This document shows, piece after piece, positions 1 through 10,241 of a stretch of 64,000 nt of DNA (positions are counted from its first letter, which is position 1; every line of letters starts with the position of its first letter). Source of the DNA: Variovorax jilinensis (lineage in GTDB: Bacteria; Pseudomonadota; Gammaproteobacteria; Burkholderiales; Burkholderiaceae_C); the NCBI RefSeq assembly GCF_030316885.1, contig NZ_JASZYQ010000003.1, positions 372,001 to 436,000 on the forward strand, read 5' to 3'. The notes under the pieces were generated by a model that worked only from the letters and a program-made list of their open reading frames with translations, ran no database searches and was not told the origin of the DNA. The translations under genes and the position numbers were made by a program.

Positions 1-1
1 G

Positions 2-766
2 CTGTTCGGCCACTTCACGAACGCCGAGCGCGCCGAGGGCAAGCTCGAGGGCAACATCACGATCTTCTGGTTCGCCCACGGCTGGTTCTGGTACATCCCG
101 CTGGCCGACGGCCAGACCAGCATCGGCGCAGTCTGCTGGCCCTACTACCTCAAGTCGCGCAGCAAGCCGCTCAAGGAGTTCTTCGCCGACACGATCGCGA
201 TGTGCGAGCCGTTGGCGCAGCGCCTGAAGGACGCCACGCTGGTCGACGATGCGGTCCACGCCACCGGCAACTACTCCTACACCAGCACCCACTGCAGCGG
301 CGAGCGCTACCTGATGCTCGGCGATGCGTATGCCTTCATCGACCCGGTGTTCTCCTCGGGCGTGTATCTCGCGATGCACAGCGCCTTCGTCGGCGCCGAA
401 GTGGTCGCCACCGCGCTCGACCAGCCGGCGCGGGCCGCCGCAGCGCGCAAGCGCTTCGAGGCCGACATGCGCAAGGGGCCGCGCGAGTTCTCGTGGTTCA
501 TCTTCCGCGTCACCAACCCGACCATGCGCGAGTTCTTCATGTATCCGCAGAATCCCATGCGCGTGAAGGAGGCGCTGATGTCGCTGCTGGCCGGCGACAT
601 CTACGGCAAGACCCCGATCTGGCGGCCGCTGCGGGTGCTGAAGACCATCTACTTCGCAATCTGCGCCTCCCATCCGCGCCGCAGCTGGAACGCCTGGCAG
701 CGCCGTCGCCGCAACATCCGCGACCTCGGTCCCCTGGCCGGCGAAAACGTGGTCGAGGTCCGGTGA
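2..766 (+). CDS. FAD-dependent halogenase/monooxygenase-like protein (5' truncated by window)
   Basis: The reading frame is open from base 2, so the N-terminal FAD-binding GxGxxG region lies outside the window. The visible 254 residues contain the motif GDAYAFIDPVFSSGV followed by LAMHSA, the second FAD-contact block of flavin-dependent tryptophan-halogenase-like proteins (GDAxGFIDPxFSSG). Such proteins are common members of xanthomonadin/aryl polyene pigment clusters, and the next three genes fit that setting. Its stop overlaps the GTG start of the next gene by 4 bp (GTGA), so the two are probably translationally coupled. Whether it halogenates or only oxidises cannot be judged, because the halogenase lysine and WxWxIP regions lie outside the window. 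The family call is confident and the substrate is unknown. Confidence 0.75.
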   Translation: MFGHFTNAERAEGKLEGNITIFWFAHGWFWYIPLADGQTSIGAVCWPYYLKSRSKPLKEFFADTIAMCEPLAQRLKDATLVDDAVHATGNYSYTSTHCSGERYLMLGDAYAFIDPVFSSGVYLAMHSAFVGAEVVATALDQPARAAAARKRFEADMRKGPREFSWFIFRVTNPTMREFFMYPQNPMRVKEALMSLLAGDIYGKTPIWRPLRVLKTIYFAICASHPRRSWNAWQRRRRNIRDLGPLAGENVVEVR

Positions 767-1803
767 CCGCCCGACTTCACCTGGGCGCACCGCCCCTGCG
801 CGTGCAGCGCCTCCAGCTGGCCGACGCCCTGGCGCTCGCACCCGGTGATGCGTCGCCCTGCGACGTGCTCGGTGCCATCGCCTATGGCCCGCCAGACAGC
901 CCGGGCGGATTGCCGACCGTGAACGCCAGCGTGCTGTGCGCCGGCGGGGCGATGGCCGACGCCTGGCGCGCGAGCGAGCACGTTGCATCCGGCACCACCG
1001 GCGCGGTGCGCTGGCGCTGTGACGGCCACTGGATGTTCGGCGCGATCGACCTCGACGAGCGCATCGAGCAAACCGGTGTCGCCGCGCTGGCCGAGCGCGC
1101 GTATCGCGACCTCTTCGCTGCGCTCGCTGAAACCGGCTGCACCCATCTGCTGCGGCTCTGGAACTATCTGCCGCAGATCAACGGCGACGGCGGCGGCATG
1201 GAGCGCTACCGGCAATTCAATGTCGGACGGCACCGGGCCTTCGTCGACGCCGGCCAGGCCGCCTTCGAGGGCGCACCGGCGGCATGTGCACTGGGCATTC
1301 ATCGAGGTGCGCTGGGCATCCGCTTCCTGGCCGGCCGCACGGCCCCGGTCGCAATCGAGAACCCGCGGCAGGTTTCCGCCTACCGCTATCCGACGGACTA
1401 CGGGCCGCGCGCACCGAGCTTCTCTCGCGCCGCGCTGGCCGACATCGGCGGCGGCGACGTCGCCCTCTTCATCTCGGGCACCGCCAGCATCGTGGGCCAC
1501 GAGACCGTGCACGCAGGCAGGCTCCTGCCGCAGGTGCAGGAGACGCTGCGCAACCTCGCCGCCGTGATCGCGGCGGCCGAGGCGCACACCAGCGCCCGCT
1601 TCGACCTCGCCGCGCTCGATTGCGTGGTGTACGTGCGCCACGCGTCCGATGCCGCGCTCGTGCGGCAGGCGCTGCAAGAGGCGCTGGGCTCAGCCGCCCA
1701 CACCGTGATGCATGCGGTCTACCTCGAAGCCGACATCTGCCGCCAGGACCTGCTGGTGGAGATCGAGGCCCATTCGGTCGCTCGCGGCGCTCTGCGCGCC
1801 TGA
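763..1803 (+). CDS. chorismatase, FkbO/Hyg5/XanB2-like
   Basis: This 346-residue protein resembles the FkbO/Hyg5/XanB2 family, which cleaves chorismate to pyruvate plus a (di)hydroxybenzoate. In xanthomonads XanB2 supplies 3-/4-hydroxybenzoate as starter for xanthomonadin and for ubiquinone. Visible family-like segments are LWNYLPQINGDG, ERYRQFNVGRHRAF near residue 150, and a C-terminal RidA-like portion with SGTASIVGHETVHAG. The GTG start at 763 is chosen because the homologous sequence begins there and it overlaps the upstream stop (GTGA). Longer versions of this frame run antisense-like through the upstream gene and are spurious. The context (halogenase-like, acyltransferase, glycosyltransferase) supports a role in aryl polyene starter synthesis. 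The product isomer cannot be assigned. Confidence 0.78.
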   Translation: MTARLHLGAPPLRVQRLQLADALALAPGDASPCDVLGAIAYGPPDSPGGLPTVNASVLCAGGAMADAWRASEHVASGTTGAVRWRCDGHWMFGAIDLDERIEQTGVAALAERAYRDLFAALAETGCTHLLRLWNYLPQINGDGGGMERYRQFNVGRHRAFVDAGQAAFEGAPAACALGIHRGALGIRFLAGRTAPVAIENPRQVSAYRYPTDYGPRAPSFSRAALADIGGGDVALFISGTASIVGHETVHAGRLLPQVQETLRNLAAVIAAAEAHTSARFDLAALDCVVYVRHASDAALVRQALQEALGSAAHTVMHAVYLEADICRQDLLVEIEAHSVARGALRA

Positions 1804-1818
1804 AGGGCCCGGCCTTCC

Positions 1819-2616
1819 ATGAACCGACTGCTGCGCCTGGCGCTCACGATCCCGGTCGCGCTGGTGCTCTACGCGCTGCTGCTCCTGCTCGGTGCCATCA
1901 CCCTGCCCTGGAACATTGTCGCCATGGTGCTCTACCCCGTCTTGCCCGAGGCCATCGGGCGTCGGCTGGGCCGGAGCGCCATCGCGTTCTGCTATCGCTC
2001 CTTCTGGGCCGCAGCCTCGCTGAGCGGCATGATGCGCATCGATGCCGACTGCCTGGACGCCCTGCGCGAAGAGCGCGGACTGATCCTGATGGCCAACCAT
2101 CCCACGATGCTCGACGCCCTGCTGCTGGTGGCGCGCCTGCCGCGCAGCGCCTGCATCATGAAGGCCGAGCTGATGCGCAACATCTTCCTGGGCGGAGGCG
2201 CACGCCTTGCCCGCTACATCCGCAACGATTCCGCCCGCACCATGGTGCGGCTGGCGGTCGACGACCTGAAGAACGGCGGCCAGCTCGTGATCTTCCCCGA
2301 GGGCACGCGCACCGTGACGCCGCCGCTCAATGCCTTCAGGCCCGGCGTCACGCTGATCGCCAAGCTCGCGCAGGCACCGATCCAGACCGTCTTCATCGAC
2401 ACCGAGTCGCCCTATCTGTCCAAGGGCTGGCCGCTGTGGCGCGTGCCGCCGCTGCCGATCGTGTTCCGGCTCAGCCTGGGCCAACGCTTCGCACCGTCGC
2501 AGGACAGCAATGCGCTGCTGCAGCAGATCGAGCTCTACTACCGCCAATCCATGGAACAGCGCGCGCCCGGCGCGCAGCCCGCATGCCAGACGTCTCGCGC
2601 ACCCACCTTGTCCTGA
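1819..2616 (+). CDS. PlsC-like 1-acyl-glycerol-3-phosphate acyltransferase family protein
   Basis: This 265-residue acyltransferase has an N-terminal hydrophobic anchor (about residues 5-38). Its HX4D catalytic motif is NHPTMLD near residue 94, and the substrate-binding block FPEGTRT lies near residue 158. Such enzymes move an acyl group from acyl-ACP or acyl-CoA to a lipid or sugar acceptor at the inner membrane. Aryl polyene and xanthomonadin clusters usually encode one that attaches the polyene to its lipid anchor. That job is inferred here from the neighbours and not from the sequence. It begins 15 bp after the chorismatase, and its 3' end overlaps the glycosyltransferase by 34 bp, consistent with one operon. 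Confidence 0.82.
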   Translation: MNRLLRLALTIPVALVLYALLLLLGAITLPWNIVAMVLYPVLPEAIGRRLGRSAIAFCYRSFWAAASLSGMMRIDADCLDALREERGLILMANHPTMLDALLLVARLPRSACIMKAELMRNIFLGGGARLARYIRNDSARTMVRLAVDDLKNGGQLVIFPEGTRTVTPPLNAFRPGVTLIAKLAQAPIQTVFIDTESPYLSKGWPLWRVPPLPIVFRLSLGQRFAPSQDSNALLQQIELYYRQSMEQRAPGAQPACQTSRAPTLS

Positions 2617-3359
2617 TCCCCAGCTACAACACAGGCGAACGCCTGTTCTCGACGGTCGAGGCGGCGCGCGCGCAGTGGAACCCGGTGTGGGTGGTGGTCG
2701 ACGGCAGCACCGACGGCACGGGCGAGCGCCTGCAGCAGATGGCCGCCGCCGATCCCGGACTGCGCGTCTGGCTGCTGCCGAGCAACCAGGGCAAGGGCGC
2801 TGCGGTGCTGCACGGCCTGCGCGAGGCGCGGCAGGCCGGCTTCACGCATGCGCTGACGATGGATTCCGACGGCCAGCATCCGGCCGACCTGATCCCGGCC
2901 TTCATGCAGGCTTCGCGTGCGCGGCCCGAGACCATGGTGCTCGGCCGCCCCGTGTTCGACGCCAGCGCCCCGCTGCTGCGGGTGCGCGGCCGGCGCGTGT
3001 CGAACGGCTGGACCCAGCTCGAGACGCTGTTCGCGGGCATCGGCGATTCGCTCTACGGCTTTCGCGTGTACCCGGTCCCGGAGCTGATCGCAGTCATGCA
3101 GCGCCAGCCGTGGATGCGCCGCTTCGACTTCGACACCGAGGCCGTGGTGCGGCTGGCCTGGCGCGGCGTGAAGCCGGTCAACATCGACGCCCCGGTCAAG
3201 TACCTCACGGCCGAGGAAGGCGGGGTCTCGCATTTCCGCTACGGGCGCGACAACGTGCTCCTGACCTGGATGCACGCGCGGCTGATGGTCGAGTTCGTGC
3301 TGCGGCTGCCGTTGCTGCTGCTGCGCCGCGTGCGGCGTGCGCCACCGTTCCAGGATTGA
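2583..3359 (+). CDS. family 2 glycosyltransferase
   Basis: A 258-residue GT2 enzyme. LVLIPSYNTGERL at the N-terminus starts the GT-A fold, VVVDGSTDGTG is the nucleotide-sugar loop, and MDSDGQHPADLIP carries the DxD-like metal site (DSD). A hydrophobic amphipathic C-terminus (residues 230-250) could rest on the membrane. The ATG at 2583 lies inside the end of the acyltransferase gene, in another frame, and matches where the GT2 fold begins. It resembles dolichol-phosphate-mannose-synthase-like GT2 proteins found in aryl polyene clusters. It is the last gene of the cluster visible here, and the sugar and acceptor are unknown. Confidence 0.85.
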   Translation: MPDVSRTHLVLIPSYNTGERLFSTVEAARAQWNPVWVVVDGSTDGTGERLQQMAAADPGLRVWLLPSNQGKGAAVLHGLREARQAGFTHALTMDSDGQHPADLIPAFMQASRARPETMVLGRPVFDASAPLLRVRGRRVSNGWTQLETLFAGIGDSLYGFRVYPVPELIAVMQRQPWMRRFDFDTEAVVRLAWRGVKPVNIDAPVKYLTAEEGGVSHFRYGRDNVLLTWMHARLMVEFVLRLPLLLLRRVRRAPPFQD

Positions 3360-3477
3360 GCGACGGCGCAGCCGGCACGCGGCCGGGCCCGTTTATTGCG
3401 ATGCAGGCGCAAGACCGCCGCCTAGAATGAGCGACGGCTTTTTCACCCCTTTTCCATCCCACTGTTCCAGGAACCAC

Positions 3478-4170
3478 ATGAGCTCCATCAACTTCATCGG
3501 CGGCGAAAAGGGCGGGGTCGGCAAATCGGTCACCGCTCGCGTGCTGGCTCAGTACTTCATCGATCACAGCCGCCCGTTCGTGGGCTACGACACCGATCGC
3601 TCGCACAGCTCCTTCACGCGCTTCTACGAGGGCTTCGCCTCGCCGGTGGTGGTCGACAGCTTCGAGGGCCTCGACACCGTGGTCAACGGCTTCGAGAGCA
3701 ATCCGCAGCAGAGCGTGATCGTCGACCTCGCGGCCCAGACACTGGCGCCGCTGTCGCGCTGGATCAAGGAATCGGACCTGTTCGACGTCTTCGCCGAACT
3801 GGGCGTGGCGGTCAACTTCTGGCACGTGCTCGACGACGGCAAGGATTCGAGCGACCTTCTCGGCACGCTGATCGACACCTTCGGCGACCGGCCCAACTAC
3901 ATCGTGGTCCAGAACTACGGGCGCGGCAACGACTTCGGCCTGCTGCTCGGCTCGCAGTCGCTCAGCAAGGCCGCCGCCCATGGCGCCCGCGTGATCGCCC
4001 TGCCCCGGCTGCACGATGCCAGCATGCGCAAGATCGACGGCGGCAACACCAGCTTCTGGAAGGCGGTCAACGACCGCGAAGGGCCGCATGCGCTGGGCCT
4101 GCTCGAGCGTCAGCGCGTGAAGACCTGGCTGGCGACCGCTTACGCCGCCTTCGACACCTTGCCGCTGTAG
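3478..4170 (+). CDS. ParA/MinD-like P-loop ATPase (orphan)
   Basis: A 230-residue protein with a deviant Walker A motif GEKGGVGKS at residues 9-17, the hallmark of the ParA/MinD/Soj superfamily, and a VDLAAQT strand (residues 82-88) in the Walker B region. No ParB, centromere-like repeats or partner gene lie beside it, so chromosome or plasmid partitioning is not supported. Similar single ATPases annotated as mobilisation or CobQ-type proteins occur in Burkholderiales. The ATG at 3478 is chosen because the P-loop starts directly after it; the longer frame upstream (from 3337) encodes no conserved sequence. It follows the pigment genes by 118 bp and converges on dsbB. Function is unknown beyond probable ATP binding. 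Confidence 0.7.
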   Translation: MSSINFIGGEKGGVGKSVTARVLAQYFIDHSRPFVGYDTDRSHSSFTRFYEGFASPVVVDSFEGLDTVVNGFESNPQQSVIVDLAAQTLAPLSRWIKESDLFDVFAELGVAVNFWHVLDDGKDSSDLLGTLIDTFGDRPNYIVVQNYGRGNDFGLLLGSQSLSKAAAHGARVIALPRLHDASMRKIDGGNTSFWKAVNDREGPHALGLLERQRVKTWLATAYAAFDTLPL

Positions 4171-4209
4171 GGCGGAGGCCGGGCGCCGCCGGGCGCTGTG
4201 CCGGGCGGC

Positions 4210-4745
4210 TCAGGCCGTGGTCTTGGCCGCCGGTCGGATCGGCGGCCGGCGGAAGGCGCGCGACAGCAGCACCAGCAGCAGCACCGAGAACACGGTGAAG
4301 GCAATGAAGGACCAGTTGGCGATCGACAGGCCCAGGAAGGTCCAGTCGACCTGCGAGCAGTCGCCGGCGCCGCGGAAGATCATCGGCAGCGCGCGCTGCA
4401 GCGGGAAGGTCTCGATCATCCCGTAGATGTCGCGCCCGCACGTGACCACCTCGGGCGGATACCACTGGAGCCAGCTCTGGCTGGCCGCGGTGTAGGCGCC
4501 GCCGATCGCCGCAACCAGCGCGAGCAACATGGCGACGAAGCGAAACACCCTGCCACCGCTGGCGGCGCCGATCGCCGCGAAGACGGCCACCAGGATCAGC
4601 GCGTAGCGCTGCACGACGCACATCGGGCACGGCTCGAGCCCCACCACGTGCTGCAGATACATGCCGAAGGCCAGCATCGCCACGCAGGCCAGGCAGACGA
4701 GAGCCAGTGCGCGCCGCGGCGCGCCGAAAAACCAGTCGATCACAT

Positions 4746-4761
<16 letters not shown>
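4210..4761 (-). CDS. dsbB: disulfide bond formation protein B
   Basis: DsbB is the inner-membrane quinone reductase that reoxidises periplasmic DsbA. The 183-residue sequence has four membrane segments (about 18-36, 50-66, 74-92, 144-166). The redox pair CPMC sits at residues 45-48 in the first periplasmic loop, and the second-loop pair is C108 and C135. Quinone-binding R52 follows CPMCVVQR. The length is normal for the family (about 160-180). Its start overlaps the end of cysA by 16 bp, so it is probably the last gene of the sulfate-transport operon. This pairing of thiol oxidation with sulfur uptake is unusual compared with enterobacteria. Confidence 0.92.
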
Positions 4762-5840
<1,079 letters not shown>

Positions 5841-5853
5841 GATGTCTTCTCTT

Positions 5854-6756
5854 TCAGGCGGCCGCGGGCGTCGGACGCTCGGGCGGCAGTTCGGCCAGGG
5901 CCTTCATCTCGCGCTCGTGGCGCCACTCGATCACCGACTTGATCACCAGCGTGACCAGCGCCAGGATCGCCAGCAGCGAGGCCACCGCGAAGGCGGCCAC
6001 CGACTGGTACTCGTTGTAGAGCACCTCGACGTGCAGCGGCATGGTGTTGGTCTGTCCCCGGATATGGCCGGAGACCACCGACACTGCGCCGAACTCGCCC
6101 ATGGCCCGCGCATTGCACAGGATCACGCCGTACAGGAGGCCCCACTTGATGTTGGGCAGCGTCACGCGCCGGAAGGTCTGCCAGCCGGTGGCACCGAGCA
6201 CGATCGCGGCCTGCTCCTCGTCGGTGCCCTGGGCCTGCATCAGCGGGATCAGTTCCCGCGCGATGAACGGGAACGTCACGAACACGGTCGCCAGCACGAT
6301 GCCGGGCACCGCGAAGATGACCTTGATGTCGTGCGCCTGCAGCCACGGGCCGAACCAGCCCTGGGCGCCGAAGACCAGCACGTAGATCAGGCCGGCGACC
6401 ACGGGCGACACCGCGAACGGGAGGTCGACCAGCGTCGTCAGGACCGCCTTGCCGCGGAACTCGAACTTGGCGATGGCCCAGGCCGCGGCGACGCCGAAGA
6501 CCAGGTTGACCGGCACTGCGATGGCGGCCACCAGCAGGGTCAGGCGGATCGCGCTCCAGGCGTCGGGCTCGCGCAATGCGTCGAGGTAGGCCCCGACGCC
6601 CTTGCGCAGCGCCTCGGCCGCGACCGCGGCCAGCGGCAGCACCAGGAACAGGAACATGAAGGCCAGCGCGATGCCGATCAGCGTGCGGCGCACCCAGGCC
6701 GACTCGGTCGTGCCGGACTGCACGCGGCGCACGGCGGAGGAAGAAGATCCGCTCAT
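5854..6756 (-). CDS. cysW: sulfate/thiosulfate ABC transporter permease CysW
   Basis: One of the two membrane channels of the CysTWA sulfate importer. The 300-residue protein has six predicted membrane segments, and a cytoplasmic EAA loop with the pattern [19 protein letters not shown] followed by LP. Sequence such as [13 protein letters not shown] upstream of that loop is typical of CysW. Its ATG overlaps the cysT stop by one base, and cysA follows after 13 bp. The first 20 residues (serine-rich) precede the first membrane helix and are not conserved. Confidence 0.94.
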   Translation of the reverse strand: MSGSSSSAVRRVQSGTTESAWVRRTLIGIALAFMFLFLVLPLAAVAAEALRKGVGAYLDALREPDAWSAIRLTLLVAAIAVPVNLVFGVAAAWAIAKFEFRGKAVLTTLVDLPFAVSPVVAGLIYVLVFGAQGWFGPWLQAHDIKVIFAVPGIVLATVFVTFPFIARELIPLMQAQGTDEEQAAIVLGATGWQTFRRVTLPNIKWGLLYGVILCNARAMGEFGAVSVVSGHIRGQTNTMPLHVEVLYNEYQSVAAFAVASLLAILALVTLVIKSVIEWRHEREMKALAELPPERPTPAAA

Positions 6757-7646
6757 CAGATGCCTCCCGATCGGCGGCGTTGCCAGCCCTGCAGGCCGTT
6801 GATGACCAGCAGCAGCGCGAACGAGATCACCAGCATCACGAGCGCGACCGCGGTGGCGCCTGCGTAGTCGTACTGCTCGAGCTTGCCGATGATGATCAGC
6901 GGCGTGATCTCCGAGACCATCGGCATGTTGCCGGCGATGAAGATCACGGAGCCGTATTCACCGATCGCACGCGCAAACGCCATCGCGAAGCCCGTGAGCA
7001 GCGCCGGCATGATCGACGGCAGGATCACCTTGGTGAAGGTCTGCAGCCGCGATGCACCGAGGCTGGTGGCGGCTTCCTCGAGTTCGCGTTCGGTGTCCTC
7101 GAGCACCGGCTGCACCGTGCGCACCACGAAGGGCAGGCCGACGAAGATCAGCGCGATCACGATGCCCGCAGGCGTGAAGGCCAGCTTGATGCCGAGCGGC
7201 TCCAGAAACTGGCCCACCCATCCGTTGCCGGCGAGCAGCGCGGTCAGCGAGATGCCGGCCACCGCGGTGGGCAGCGCGAACGGCAGGTCGACCAGCGCGT
7301 CGATGATCCGCTTGCCCGGAAACTTGTAGCGCACCAGCACCCAGGCCACCAGCAGGCCGAACACCAGGTTGACCAGCGCGGCCAGGAACGACGCACCGAA
7401 GGTGAGCCGGTAGGAGGCCATCACGCGCGGGGCGCTGACCGCGACCCAGAACTGATCCCAGTTCATCGTGAAGGTCTTGAAGACCAGCGCCGACAACGGG
7501 ATCAGCACGATCAGGCTCAGGTAGAGCACCGAGTAGCCGAATGTCAGCTGAAAGCCCGGCAGCACGCGCCGCGAGACGCCCTTGGCTCCCACGCGCGCAA
7601 TCGGCGCCGCCCCGGAGGGCAGCGCCGAGGTGGCAACACCGCTCAT
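6756..7646 (-). CDS. cysT: sulfate/thiosulfate ABC transporter permease CysT (CysU)
   Basis: This is the second channel subunit of the sulfate importer, 296 residues with six membrane segments. The EAA loop reads [18 protein letters not shown] followed by ILP, and the sequence [19 protein letters not shown] is characteristic of CysT. The start codon directly abuts the sbp stop (7647), which indicates tight operon organisation. It partners with CysW and CysA and receives substrate from the periplasmic Sbp encoded just upstream, and possibly from the second Sbp at 17.5-18.5 kb. Confidence 0.94.
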   Translation of the reverse strand: MSGVATSALPSGAAPIARVGAKGVSRRVLPGFQLTFGYSVLYLSLIVLIPLSALVFKTFTMNWDQFWVAVSAPRVMASYRLTFGASFLAALVNLVFGLLVAWVLVRYKFPGKRIIDALVDLPFALPTAVAGISLTALLAGNGWVGQFLEPLGIKLAFTPAGIVIALIFVGLPFVVRTVQPVLEDTERELEEAATSLGASRLQTFTKVILPSIMPALLTGFAMAFARAIGEYGSVIFIAGNMPMVSEITPLIIIGKLEQYDYAGATAVALVMLVISFALLLVINGLQGWQRRRSGGI

Positions 7647-8645
7647 TTACTTCGCGCCGGGCGTGTAGAGCTTGTCGAACTGGCCGCCGTCGTTGAAGTG
7701 CACCTTCTGGGCTTCGCCGAGGCTGCCGAACAGTTCCTGCACCGTGAACAGCTGCAGCGGCTTGAAGGTCGCGGCATTCTTCTTGAGCACGGCTTCGGAG
7801 CGCGGGCGCAGCGCATGCTTGGCGGCGATTTCCTGCGCTTCGTCGGAATAGAGGAAGTCGAGGTAGGCCTTGGCCAGCTCGCCGGTGCCCTTCTTGTTGA
7901 CCGTGCGTTCGACCACAGCGACCGGGTTCTCGGCCAGGACGCTGATCGAGGGATACACGGCATCGACCTTGCCGGTGCCGAACTCGCGGTCGATCGAGAC
8001 CACTTCGGACTCGAAGGTGATCAGCACGTCGCCGATGTTGCGTTGCAGGAAGGCAGTGGTGGCGTCGCGGCCGCCGCGCGCCAGGATCGGCACGTTCTTG
8101 AACAGCTTGGCCACGAACTCGGCCGCCTGGGCGTCGGTGCCGCCCTTCTTCTTCACGTAGCCCCAGGCCGCGAGGTAGGCATAGCGGCCGTTGCCGCCGG
8201 TCTTCGGATTGACGACCACGACCTGCACGCCGGGCTTGATGAGGTCGTCCCAGTCCTTGATGCCCTTCGGATTGCCGTTGCGCGTCAGGAACAGCATCGT
8301 CGAGGTCGTCGGCGATGCGTTGTAGGGGAATTTCTTCGGCCAGTCCTTGGCGACGACGCCGGCGTTGGCCAGGAAATCGATGTCGGTCGAGGTGTTCATC
8401 GTGACGACGTCGGCATCGAGGCCGTCGGCAACGGCGCGGGCCTGGGCGCTCGAACCGCCGTGCGACTGGTCGATCTTGACGTCCTTGCCGGTGGTCTTCT
8501 TGTAGTGGGCCGCGAAGGCGGCGTTGTAGTCCTTGTAGAACTCGCGCGCCACGTCGTAGGACGCATTGAGCAGCGTCTGGGCCGAGGCTGCGCCACTGGC
8601 CGCGAGCACGACGGCGCCGATGAGGGTCTTGATTCTGGAAGTCAT
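7647..8645 (-). CDS. sbp: periplasmic sulfate-binding protein (first copy)
   Basis: A 332-residue periplasmic receptor for sulfate/thiosulfate. A Sec signal peptide ends near residue 22 (ASGAASAQ). The mature part has the family blocks [41 protein letters not shown] and NPKTGGNGR, then GRDATTAFLQRNIGDVLITFE. The N-terminal SYD/R and GGS residues are the sulfate contacts in characterised homologues. The ATG at 8645 overlaps the stop of the hydrolase gene by 4 bp (ATGA). A paralogue heads the ssu operon, so the cell has two receptors for one visible CysTWA channel. Confidence 0.95.
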   Translation of the reverse strand: MTSRIKTLIGAVVLAASGAASAQTLLNASYDVAREFYKDYNAAFAAHYKKTTGKDVKIDQSHGGSSAQARAVADGLDADVVTMNTSTDIDFLANAGVVAKDWPKKFPYNASPTTSTMLFLTRNGNPKGIKDWDDLIKPGVQVVVVNPKTGGNGRYAYLAAWGYVKKKGGTDAQAAEFVAKLFKNVPILARGGRDATTAFLQRNIGDVLITFESEVVSIDREFGTGKVDAVYPSISVLAENPVAVVERTVNKKGTGELAKAYLDFLYSDEAQEIAAKHALRPRSEAVLKKNAATFKPLQLFTVQELFGSLGEAQKVHFNDGGQFDKLYTPGAK

Positions 8646-9220
8646 AGAGTTGCCGAGGTTTCGAAATTCTTGCGGCCGCCCATCAAGGGGGTCGGCTCGT
8701 CGGTCAGTGATTGGAGCAGCGCCAGGCCCAAGGGCCAGTCGCCGTGTCCGGATTCGATGTTGATGTGGCCGGCATTCTGCATGCGGACGAATTCGCTGCC
8801 CCAGGCACGGGCATAGGCGCCGGCCAGTCGCACCGGGCAGAAAGGGTCGTTGCTGCTGGCGACGACGATGCTGCGGTACGGCAGCCGAGCGAACGGCACC
8901 GGCGCGAAATCGGTCAGCGCGGCGCGGCGTTCGGGATCGGCGGGCGCCACCAGCAGCGCGCCTGCGATGCGCGAGGCGGCCGCGGCCGACAGATGCGTGG
9001 TTGCGATGCAGCCGAGGCTGTGGGCGGCAATCACGACCGGCCCGGGGCTTTGCAGCACGGTTGCCTCGAGCGCGGCGACCCAGGCGGCACGGCTCGGCGT
9101 GATCCAGTCGTCCTGCACCACGCGCACCGCGCCCTGCATGCGCTCGGCCCAGAGGCTCTGCCAATGGCCGGGGCCGGAATCGCGCCAGCCCGGCACGATC
9201 ACGATGGTCGGTGTGCTCAC
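8642..9220 (-). CDS. RBBP9/YdeN-family serine hydrolase
   Basis: A 192-residue alpha/beta hydrolase of the small RBBP9/YdeN family. The start PTIVIVPGWRDSGPGHWQSLW carries the family's oxyanion loop. The nucleophile elbow is AHSLGC (S68), the acid lies in SSNDPF and the histidine in NAGHINIESGHG. The physiological substrate is not known for bacterial members. Overlap with the sbp start (ATGA) places it as first gene of the sulfate uptake operon, an arrangement that recurs in Burkholderiales as far as I recall. No signal peptide is seen, so it is presumably cytoplasmic. Confidence 0.82.
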   Translation of the reverse strand: MSTPTIVIVPGWRDSGPGHWQSLWAERMQGAVRVVQDDWITPSRAAWVAALEATVLQSPGPVVIAAHSLGCIATTHLSAAAASRIAGALLVAPADPERRAALTDFAPVPFARLPYRSIVVASSNDPFCPVRLAGAYARAWGSEFVRMQNAGHINIESGHGDWPLGLALLQSLTDEPTPLMGGRKNFETSATL

Positions 9221-9289
9221 GCAGTCCTTGTTTGTTGCGGTGGGGTCGCCATTCTGCGGAGCAAGGCTAGGAACACAAACGAATATCTA

Positions 9290-9304
9290 TTTGTTTGGTT
9301 ATGG
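9290..9304. promoter_or_regulatory. candidate CysB-type operator upstream of hydrolase-sbp-cysTWA
   Basis: The AT-rich stretch around 9271-9310 stands out in this high-GC window. It contains TTTGTTTGGTTATGG (plus strand), which resembles TTTGTTTCCATAAGG upstream of cysI (27808-27822) and shares TTTGGTTAT with the promoter of the second sbp gene (reverse strand of 18600-18608). Shared motifs before three sulfur operons suggest one regulator, most likely a CysB-type LysR protein, not seen in this window. This is inference from similarity only. Confidence 0.3.
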
Positions 9305-9323
9305 GGTTTTGGGCATAAGCCGG

Positions 9324-10241
9324 TCAACCAGCCAGGGCATGGGGCTCTGCACCGTCGAGGTTCTCGACCAGGAAATCGATCAGGCGGCGTACCGCAGGCA
9401 CCAGCGCCCGGCGCGCCGGGAACACGGCATGGCAGATGCCGGGGCCCGGCCCCCAGCCCGGCAACACCTCGACCAGCTTGCCGGCATTGATCTCGCGCCG
9501 GCACATGTAGTCGGGCAGCACCGACGCGCCGGTGCCCTGCACCACCGCGAACTGGAGCGTGAGCAGGTCGTCCGCCACGTAGCGCGGCGTGTGGGTGTGG
9601 ACCACGATCTTGCCGGTCGGCCCTTCGAGCCGCCAGCTGGCCTTTCCCTCGCCGGTCGACATCGCGACCGAATCGAGGCGGCCGAGGTCGGCCGGCGTCA
9701 GCACCGGTCCCTGGCGACTCAGCAACTCGGGCGTCGCCACGAGGATGCCCCGGCTGACGCCGAAGTTCTTGGCCACCAGCGTGGCGCTGTCCTCGATCAC
9801 GGGGCGCACGCGCAGGGCGAGGTCCACGCCCTCCTCGACCGGATCGACGGGGCGGTTCAGCACCCGCATCTCGACCCGCACCTGCGGATAGCGGCGCAGG
9901 AACTCGGGCAGCAACGGGCCGACGCTGCTGTGGGCCAGCGTCACCGGACAGCTGAGCCGGACCGTGCCGGTCGGCTCGGTCTGCACCTGCGCCACGGCCT
10001 CGGAGGCCGCCTGGGCGGCATCGCGCATGGCGGCGCAGTGCTTGAGGTAGATCTCGCCCGCGGGCGTGAGCGAGAGCCGGCGCGTGCTGCGCTGCATCAG
10101 CTGGACGCCGAGGCGGGCCTCCAGATCGGCCACCCGGCGCGAGAGCCGGGACTTCGGAATGCCGAGCGCCCGGCTGGCGGCCGCGAACCCGCCGCGTTCG
10201 GCCACTTCGGCGAAGAACACCATGTCGTTGAGGTCTTGCAT
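9324..10241 (-). CDS. LysR-family transcriptional regulator
   Basis: A 305-residue LysR regulator. The N-terminal winged HTH (residues 1-60) has the usual FFAEVAERGGFAAASRALG helix and SRLSRRVADLE recognition helix. The effector domain runs from about residue 90 to 295. It is divergent from the azoreductase gene (128 bp apart), the classic arrangement for a LysR protein controlling its neighbour. It also lies upstream of, and co-directional with, the sulfate uptake operon. Divergence makes azoR the more likely target. It resembles the DsdC/AaeR-like subgroup that often controls quinone or azo-reductases, and does not look like CysB. Confidence 0.85.
   Translation of the reverse strand: MQDLNDMVFFAEVAERGGFAAASRALGIPKSRLSRRVADLEARLGVQLMQRSTRRLSLTPAGEIYLKHCAAMRDAAQAASEAVAQVQTEPTGTVRLSCPVTLAHSSVGPLLPEFLRRYPQVRVEMRVLNRPVDPVEEGVDLALRVRPVIEDSATLVAKNFGVSRGILVATPELLSRQGPVLTPADLGRLDSVAMSTGEGKASWRLEGPTGKIVVHTHTPRYVADDLLTLQFAVVQGTGASVLPDYMCRREINAGKLVEVLPGWGPGPGICHAVFPARRALVPAVRRLIDFLVENLDGAEPHALAG

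Noticed and set aside
6780..8816. Long plus-strand frame opposite cysT and sbp
   Set aside because: Antisense shadow; histidine/arginine-rich with no motif, while cysT and sbp are clear.
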